NCBI RefSeq assembly: GCF_020539525.1
Contig: NZ_JACDXX010000002.1
Span: 186,001-250,000 of the forward strand
Direction: 5' to 3'
From: Pseudogemmobacter faecipullorum
GTDB taxonomy: Bacteria; Pseudomonadota; Alphaproteobacteria; Rhodobacterales; Rhodobacteraceae
DNA: 64,000 bases
The notes beneath the pieces were generated by a model that did no database searches, was not told where the DNA came from, and was given only the letters and a program-made list of their open reading frames with translations. The translations under genes and the position numbers were made by a program. This document shows positions 59,745 through 64,000 of this stretch, in pieces. Each line of letters opens with the position of its first letter. Position 1 is the first letter of the stretch.

Positions 59745-59835
59745 GATCCCCCCGGGATATTTCCCGGACAGATGAGGGCGGGGCGGGCGGCGCTCGCGCT
59801 TTCAGCTGTCTAAAAATATCCCCGCCGGAGGCACC
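59745..59835. repeat. Palindromic intergenic repeat of REP-like type
   Basis: Two inverted copies of a short unit face each other: left ccGGGATATTT...GGACAGATGA (about 59752-59775), right, read on the other strand, GGGGATATTTTTAGACAGCTG (about 59803-59823). A GC-rich linker lies between and further GC palindromes follow. Similar GGGATATTT units are, from memory, scattered in Rhodobacterales intergenic regions. Not verified here. Confidence 0.5.
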
Positions 59836-59957
59836 GGGCCGCCGCCGCGGCCCGGGCGCTTTTAACCGCAGGCAGATCGCGTCGTGCTCAGGTGACAAAA
59901 GCCGCTGATCTGCCTATAAGCGCCGCGAATTTGCTCTTCCCCGCAAGGATACGCGCT

Positions 59958-60878
59958 ATGACGATTAAGGTTTTTGGCCATAAATCCCCCGATACCGACT
60001 CGACCGGCTCACCGATCATCTGGGCCTGGTATCTGACGGAAATCAAAGGCACCCCGGCGGTTCCTGTCCTGCTGGGCGAGCCGAATACCGAAGCCGCTTT
60101 CATGCTGAAACACTGGGATCTGGCCAGGCCGGAGATCATCGCCGATGTGACGGCCGGTGATAAAGTGGTGATCGTGGATACCAATAATCCGGCCGAGCTG
60201 GTGCCTTCGGTCAATGAGGCCGAGATCATCGGCATCATCGATCACCATATGCTGGTCGGCGGTCTGAAGACCCGGGCCCCGATCGAGATCACCATCCGCC
60301 CGCTGGCCTGCACCGCGACGCTGATGCATGATCTGATCGGTGCGGATCTGGCGAAAGCCCCGCGCGGTATCAAAGGCGCAATGCTGTCTTGCATCCTCTC
60401 GGACACGCTGGAGTTCCGCTCGCCCACCACCACCGCGCATGACCGCGCCGTGGCCGAGCAGCTGGCAGCGGATCTGGGGGTCTCGATCCCGGAATTTGCC
60501 GCCGCGCTGTTTGAGGCCAAATCGGATGTCTCGGCCTATTCCGACGAGGCCCTGCTGCGGATGGACAGCAAAGAATATAATATCGGCGGCAAAGAGCTGC
60601 GGGTCTCGGTGCTGGAAACCACCGCGCCGAAACTGCTGCTCGACCGCAAAGCCAGCCTGATGGCGGCGATGCCGGGCGTGGCTGCGGCCGATCAGGCCGA
60701 TCAGGTGCTTTTGTTCATCATCGACATCCTGCGCGAGGAAGCGACGCTTCTGGTGCCGAATGATCTGGTGAAGACCATTGCCGAAGCCTCGTTCGGGGCG
60801 GTTGTGAGCGGCGACAGCGTTGTGCTGCCGGGCATTATGAGCCGCAAAAAGCAGATCCTGCCGATGCTGAAGGTCTGA
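59958..60878 (+). CDS. ppaC: Manganese-dependent inorganic pyrophosphatase (family II)
   Basis: Hydrolyses pyrophosphate to two phosphates. The 306-residue product is a DHH-superfamily protein with all family II metal ligands: FGHKSPDTDS (His8, Asp12, Asp14), DTNNP (Asp74), DHH (95-97), LSDT (Asp149), and the C-terminal SRKKQILP substrate-binding motif. No CBS or regulatory domain is present. AAGGA is about 9 bases before the ATG at 59958. This family is unrelated to the usual family I enzyme of proteobacteria. A strong terminator follows. Confidence 0.95.
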   Translation: MTIKVFGHKSPDTDSTGSPIIWAWYLTEIKGTPAVPVLLGEPNTEAAFMLKHWDLARPEIIADVTAGDKVVIVDTNNPAELVPSVNEAEIIGIIDHHMLVGGLKTRAPIEITIRPLACTATLMHDLIGADLAKAPRGIKGAMLSCILSDTLEFRSPTTTAHDRAVAEQLAADLGVSIPEFAAALFEAKSDVSAYSDEALLRMDSKEYNIGGKELRVSVLETTAPKLLLDRKASLMAAMPGVAAADQADQVLLFIIDILREEATLLVPNDLVKTIAEASFGAVVSGDSVVLPGIMSRKKQILPMLKV

Positions 60879-60902
60879 ACGCGCTTCAGCCGCTGAAATC
60901 AG

Positions 60903-60933
60903 AAAAGGCGGCCCTTCGCGGGGCCGCCTTTTT
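60903..60933. terminator. Bidirectional terminator between ppaC and the Hsp70-like gene
   Basis: Stem AAAAGGCGGCCC / GGGGCCGCCTTTTT with a TTCGC loop region, A run before and five T after. Confidence 0.9.
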
Positions 60934-60977
60934 CATGCGTGAAAGCCTGGCCGGCCGGGTTGTGCTCACTGCCGTGC

Positions 60978-62222
60978 TTACTGCGCCGCAATGGCCAGCG
61001 CCAGACCATCGGCCACGGCGGTAAAGGCCTCGGCGCGGTGCAGACCGGCGCCGGGCAGCATTTCCGTGCTCAGATCACTGACCAGCTGCATCAGGCTCGA
61101 GCCGCCGACCAGCACCACTGTCCCGATCTGCCCGGGCGCTATGCCAGCCAGGCGCAGGGTTTCGCTGATCGCGGCGCGCAGCGCATGGCGGTAATTCTGC
61201 AGCGCCAGATCGAGCGAGCCGTAGGAAATCGGTGCCGAAAGGCCCGGCTCGATGAAACTCATATCAATCCGGCATTTCGCCAGGCCGGTATTGGCCTCGA
61301 TCTTGCCGCGCTCGACCGAGAAGGCCAGCTCATGTCCCAGCTCTTCCTCAAGCAGGGTGACAAGGCGCGACAGGCGCTTTGCATCCACCGCAACGCGCAG
61401 CATCGAGCGGATCTCGCGGATCGTCTCGGGTGTATAGAGGAAGGGGATCCGCGCCCAGGTCGCCAGATCCGAGAAAATGGCATTCGGCACCGGCAGCAGG
61501 CCCTCGCCCATTTCACGGCGCAGAACCCCGCCCTGGCCGAGCCGGGGCATGCTATGGGTCAGCGAAATCGCATGGTCGAAATCGGTGCCGCCCAGCCGGA
61601 TGCCATGACTGGCCAGGATCGTGACCTGGCCCTCGTGGGCGCGGAACACCGAGAAATCGGAAGTGCCGCCGCCGATATCGATCACCAGCCCGGTTTTATC
61701 CTCTGGCGCGCTTTGCGCCGCCCAGGCCGCGGCCTCCGGCTCGGCCATGAAGCTGATATCGGTGAAACCCGCCGCCGCGTAGCAGGCCCGCAGATCGGTC
61801 TCGGCCTGGGCGTCACGCTCGGGAAAGCCGGAGTGGAAATGCACCGGGCGACCCGAGAGCACCGCATCGGGGCAAAAGCCCTTTGCTTTTGTCACCCTGG
61901 CGCGCAGCTCGGTCAGGAAGGCGGTGATGATATCGGCGATGCTCTGGCGTTTGCCGCCGACCAGCCGGGTCTCATGGAGCAGCGGCGTGCCGAGCACCGA
62001 TTTCAGCGCCCGCATATAGCGGCCCTCTTCGCCGGCAATCAGCGCCTCGCCTGCGGCGCGGCCGATCCGCATGGCGCCGCTGCGCGGCGGGAAGAAGACG
62101 GCCGTCGGCAGGGTATCGGCATCCGCCTCTATCCGGATCCGCTCGACACCGCCCCCGGCGCGCGGCAGAGCCACGGCGCTGTTGGACGTGCCAAAATCAA
62201 TTGCGAGACATGCCCGGGTCAT
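60978..62222 (-). CDS. Hsp70-like ATPase lacking the substrate domain (YegD-like)
   Basis: A 414-residue protein that contains only the Hsp70 nucleotide-binding domain: phosphate-1 LAIDFGTSNSAVAL (about 6-19), phosphate-2 VIDIGGGTSDFSVF and adenosine motif VVLVGGSSLMQLV. DnaK is about 640 residues; the peptide-binding beta domain and lid are absent, so it is not DnaK. This is the YegD build, whose role is unknown. The start at 62222 fits MTRACLAIDFGTSNS; the ribosome site is weak. It is convergent with ppaC. Confidence 0.88.
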   Translation of the reverse strand: MTRACLAIDFGTSNSAVALPRAGGGVERIRIEADADTLPTAVFFPPRSGAMRIGRAAGEALIAGEEGRYMRALKSVLGTPLLHETRLVGGKRQSIADIITAFLTELRARVTKAKGFCPDAVLSGRPVHFHSGFPERDAQAETDLRACYAAAGFTDISFMAEPEAAAWAAQSAPEDKTGLVIDIGGGTSDFSVFRAHEGQVTILASHGIRLGGTDFDHAISLTHSMPRLGQGGVLRREMGEGLLPVPNAIFSDLATWARIPFLYTPETIREIRSMLRVAVDAKRLSRLVTLLEEELGHELAFSVERGKIEANTGLAKCRIDMSFIEPGLSAPISYGSLDLALQNYRHALRAAISETLRLAGIAPGQIGTVVLVGGSSLMQLVSDLSTEMLPGAGLHRAEAFTAVADGLALAIAAQ

Positions 62223-62464
62223 CTTACTGCCAGTCTTTCCAGAGGGAGAGGCCGGGCGGGCTACAGGAAAGAATGCGGAAGAACAAGGCGGCCTGCGACT
62301 ATCTTTGAGAGTGAGAGCCCGCATCGGCAGAAGCTCTGAAAATGCGGTGTTGAAAAGGGGTTATGAGGCGCCGACAGACGAAACCCCACCTCATCAGCTT
62401 TCCGGCAGAAAGGGCGCGCGGCAGCGGGCCCGGGCCGGGCTGCCTGGCCCGCGTCCCGGCTGGC

Positions 62465-62683
62465 TCAGGCGATAATATCGGGGATCAGCCTGTCCTCGAG
62501 CGAAGCGATCTGATCTTTCAGCGACAGCTTCTGCTTTTTCAGCCGCCGCAGGGTCAGCGCATCGAACCGGCCACTTTCGCTGAGGGCGGCAATAGCCTCA
62601 TCCAGATCACGATGCTCGCGCCGCAGCACTCCGAGCTTCACGCGCAGCATCTCTTCAAAGCTCATCTCGGGGGGGGCATTCAT
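62465..62683 (-). CDS. DUF465/YdcH-type small protein
   Basis: A 72-residue helical protein: VLRREHRDLDEAIAALSESG and LTLRRLKKQKLSLKDQIASLED, the two-helix DUF465 pattern, clearer than in the copy at 4450-4617. Function is unknown. It starts just before the hsp20 upstream region on the other strand; an internal ATG (MSFEEM) six codons in is an alternative start. Confidence 0.85.
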   Translation of the reverse strand: MNAPPEMSFEEMLRVKLGVLRREHRDLDEAIAALSESGRFDALTLRRLKKQKLSLKDQIASLEDRLIPDIIA

Positions 62684-62907
62684 GGCCAGGCGCGCGTCTT
62701 CACTGAAGTTTCAGGATAAAACATAGTCGAGAAGAGTGATTCGGAGAAGCGTCCCGCCCGGATCTGCGCCGGCAAATTTGTCGCGGGGCGAGGGCGAAGC
62801 CGGGATGGGGCCAGACCAGCGGCCGTAAAGCCGCTTTGACAGTGCTGCGGCGTACCGCCCACCTCGGCTCTGCCGCGCTCGCCTCGCTTGCTGCGCTGCA
62901 GCTTGCC

Positions 62908-62936
62908 CTTGCAGGCGGGTCTGGCTGATCCCATAT
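62908..62936 (+). promoter_or_regulatory. Sigma-32-like heat-shock promoter of hsp20
   Basis: CTTGCAG is followed after 15 bases by CCCATAT. The -10 box is a perfect match to CCCATNT and the -35 differs at one or two positions from CTTGAAA. The predicted start (about 62943) leaves a leader of about 67 bases before the ATG. Confidence 0.6.
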
Positions 62937-62981
62937 TCAGCTCAGGTGGCGGTGCCCGAATACGGGGCCGGATACCGGAAT

Positions 62982-63001
62982 TGTCGCTTTACGCAAGGAC
63001 A
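62982..63001 (+). promoter_or_regulatory. ROSE-like RNA thermometer hairpin in the hsp20 leader
   Basis: The RNA TGTCGCTT pairs with AAGGACA across the loop TACGC: seven base pairs with one bulged G. The Shine-Dalgarno AAGGA is fully paired. The pairing strand contains UCGCU, which fits the UYGCU core of ROSE elements with its G bulged against AGGA. Such hairpins melt at heat-shock temperature and open the ribosome site of small heat-shock genes. Recognised by pattern only; not tested. Confidence 0.6.
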
Positions 63002-63009
63002 GTCCGACG

Positions 63010-63444
63010 ATGACAAAACTCAGCTTCGGGTCGCACCCGTTCCTGCTCGGCTTTGAACAGCTTGAGCGCCTGGTTGAACGCACGGCGAAAACCGGTGGCG
63101 AGGGCTATCCGCCCTATAATATCGAGGCCGTGGCCGAAAATGCCTATCGCATCACCCTCGCCGTGGCAGGGTTCCGCGAGGAGGATCTGGCCATCACCAT
63201 CGAGGACCGCCAGCTGGTGATCCGTGGCAGGGTCTCGGACCAGGGCGAGAATGGTGAAACCCGGGTCTTCCTGCATCGCGGCATTGCTTCGCGCGCCTTC
63301 CAGCGCAGCTTCGTGCTGGCCGATGGGGTCGAGGTTGCCGGCGCGCATATGGAACATGGGCTGCTGCATATCGACCTGCACCGCCAGGTGCCTGAGGCGG
63401 TGGTACAGACCATCAGAATTGGACAGAAGGAAAGGGGTAAGTAA
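63010..63444 (+). CDS. Small heat-shock protein, Hsp20/IbpA type
   Basis: A 144-residue alpha-crystallin-domain holdase that binds unfolding proteins and passes them to DnaK/ClpB. The domain (about 35-130) has PPYNIEAVAENAYRITLAVAGFREEDL and ends in GLLHIDLHRQVPE; the C-terminal IRI (residues about 137-139) is the IXI anchor for oligomerisation. Its ribosome site is in the leader hairpin noted at 62982-63001. The stop overlaps the DUF1150 ATG by one base (TAATG). Confidence 0.95.
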   Translation: MTKLSFGSHPFLLGFEQLERLVERTAKTGGEGYPPYNIEAVAENAYRITLAVAGFREEDLAITIEDRQLVIRGRVSDQGENGETRVFLHRGIASRAFQRSFVLADGVEVAGAHMEHGLLHIDLHRQVPEAVVQTIRIGQKERGK

Positions 63445-63683
63445 TGAACACGCCATATCGCGGCCTCCCCGAAAACAAGAGCCGGATCGTCTATGTGCGC
63501 CCGGTCCTGGTGGCTGATCTGCCCGATGAGCTGCGCGAGCAGATGAGCGGAGAAATGGGTGAGGATGGGGTGATCTATTCGGTCAATGACCCCGATGGCA
63601 AACAGCTGGCCCTGGTTGCCGACCGGACCCTCGCCTTCCATCTGGCCAAGGCCAATGATTTCGCCCCGGTCAGCGTCCACTGA
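63444..63683 (+). CDS. DUF1150 protein
   Basis: A 79-residue protein recognisable as DUF1150: KSRIVYVRPVLVADLPDELREQ, VIYSVNDPDGKQLALV and FHLAKANDFAPVSVH. The family is found next to small heat-shock genes in alphaproteobacteria and has no known function. The ATG overlaps the hsp20 stop by one base, so it should be made only when hsp20 is translated. A role in heat-shock protein action is inferred from coupling. Confidence 0.9.
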   Translation: MNTPYRGLPENKSRIVYVRPVLVADLPDELREQMSGEMGEDGVIYSVNDPDGKQLALVADRTLAFHLAKANDFAPVSVH

Positions 63684-63773
63684 CAGAAATTACGGCGGGG
63701 GCAGTCACAGCTCTGCCCCCGGATCTGCCCCCGAAAGATTTTGCACAAAGGGAGGCAGAATTTCTGCCCCCAT

Positions 63774-63809
63774 AAATAAAAAGCCCCGCATTGCTGCGGG
63801 GCTTTTTAT

Positions 63810-63810
<1 letters not shown>
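63774..63810. terminator. Bidirectional terminator between the DUF1150 gene and trxB
   Basis: Long perfect stem AAATAAAAAGCCCCGCA / TGCGGGGCTTTTTATTT with a short loop; strong on both strands. Confidence 0.95.

Positions 63811-64000
<190 letters not shown>

Larger units (their letters stand above)
62684..63009 (+). other. Upstream region of hsp20 with heat-shock control signals
   Basis: There is no gene in these 326 bases. The 5' part (62700-62900) holds only GC-rich sequence with no recognised element and the start region of the divergent DUF465 gene. The 3' part holds the sigma-32-like promoter (62908-62936) and the leader hairpin (62982-63001) described separately. Confidence 0.6.

Overview
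The window is a 64 kb piece of an alphaproteobacterial chromosome, most likely from the order Rhodobacterales (Rhodobacter/Paracoccus-type). This rests on the high G+C, gene order remembered from that group (TPR protein-ispE, purE-purK, hisC-tyrC, a separate atpHAGDC cluster, Hsp20-DUF1150), and families typical of it (DUF2125, DUF1150, DUF1674, DUF465, H-type lectin). Species is not determinable by eye. Almost everything is core genome. I see no prophage, insertion sequence, CRISPR array, tRNA, rRNA or recognised defence island. Both window ends cut a gene: a TPR protein at the left and thioredoxin reductase (trxB) at the right.

Layout. 1-4.6 kb: TPR protein and ispE, a long-chain polyprenyl diphosphate synthase facing away from a DUF2007/N6-adenine methyltransferase pair, and a YdcH-type small protein. 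4.6-7.8 kb: DMT exporter, phaB and phaA (polyhydroxybutyrate precursor synthesis). 8.1-12.1 kb: tag, then a tightly coupled thioredoxin-TPR / Lon-N / Trm112 trio, facing rsmB, then a DUF1674 (SDHAF4-like) gene. 12.2-19.3 kb: dapB, facing away from rbfA-DUF2233-truB, then rpsO and pnp separated by an oppositely oriented secreted orphan. 19.7-28.1 kb: CHAP lipoprotein, 1-Cys peroxiredoxin, aldehyde dehydrogenase, ChaC-like cyclotransferase, DUF2125, an extensin-like LAS-type peptidase, tyrC, hisC, UPF0114. 28.3-37.6 kb: a MotA/MotB-like stator pair with a very long coiled coil, a bile-acid/sodium symporter family protein, a MetA-type outer-membrane protein, clpA, gloB and an odd methyltransferase. 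38.0-44.5 kb: atpHAGDC, an H-type lectin gene and prs. 44.8-54.5 kb: alpha/beta hydrolase, ltaE-ycgN, ribF, MaoC hydratase, HAD protein, purEK, lipase-like hydrolase, iron-permease-like protein, GreA-like factor and a glycosyltransferase. 54.7-64 kb: groESL, TraB/GumN protein, succinate-semialdehyde dehydrogenase, family II pyrophosphatase, truncated Hsp70, DUF465, Hsp20-DUF1150, trxB.

Regulation visible in the sequence. Three heat-shock arrangements are present: CIRCE in front of groES, a sigma-32-like promoter in front of clpA, and in front of hsp20 a sigma-32-like promoter followed by a leader hairpin that matches the core of ROSE-type RNA thermometers. Many convergent gene pairs share bidirectional hairpin terminators. 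In two cases the hairpin also encodes the C-terminal codons of the neighbouring gene.

I did not find a convincing new multi-gene system. The items most worth testing are the ROSE-like leader, the orphan stator pair, the secreted orphan that splits rpsO and pnp, the LAS-type peptidase annotated as extensin-like, and the methyltransferase-like protein with a degenerate SAM site. Coordinates of starts are by-eye choices from Shine-Dalgarno position and family length. No database search was run.
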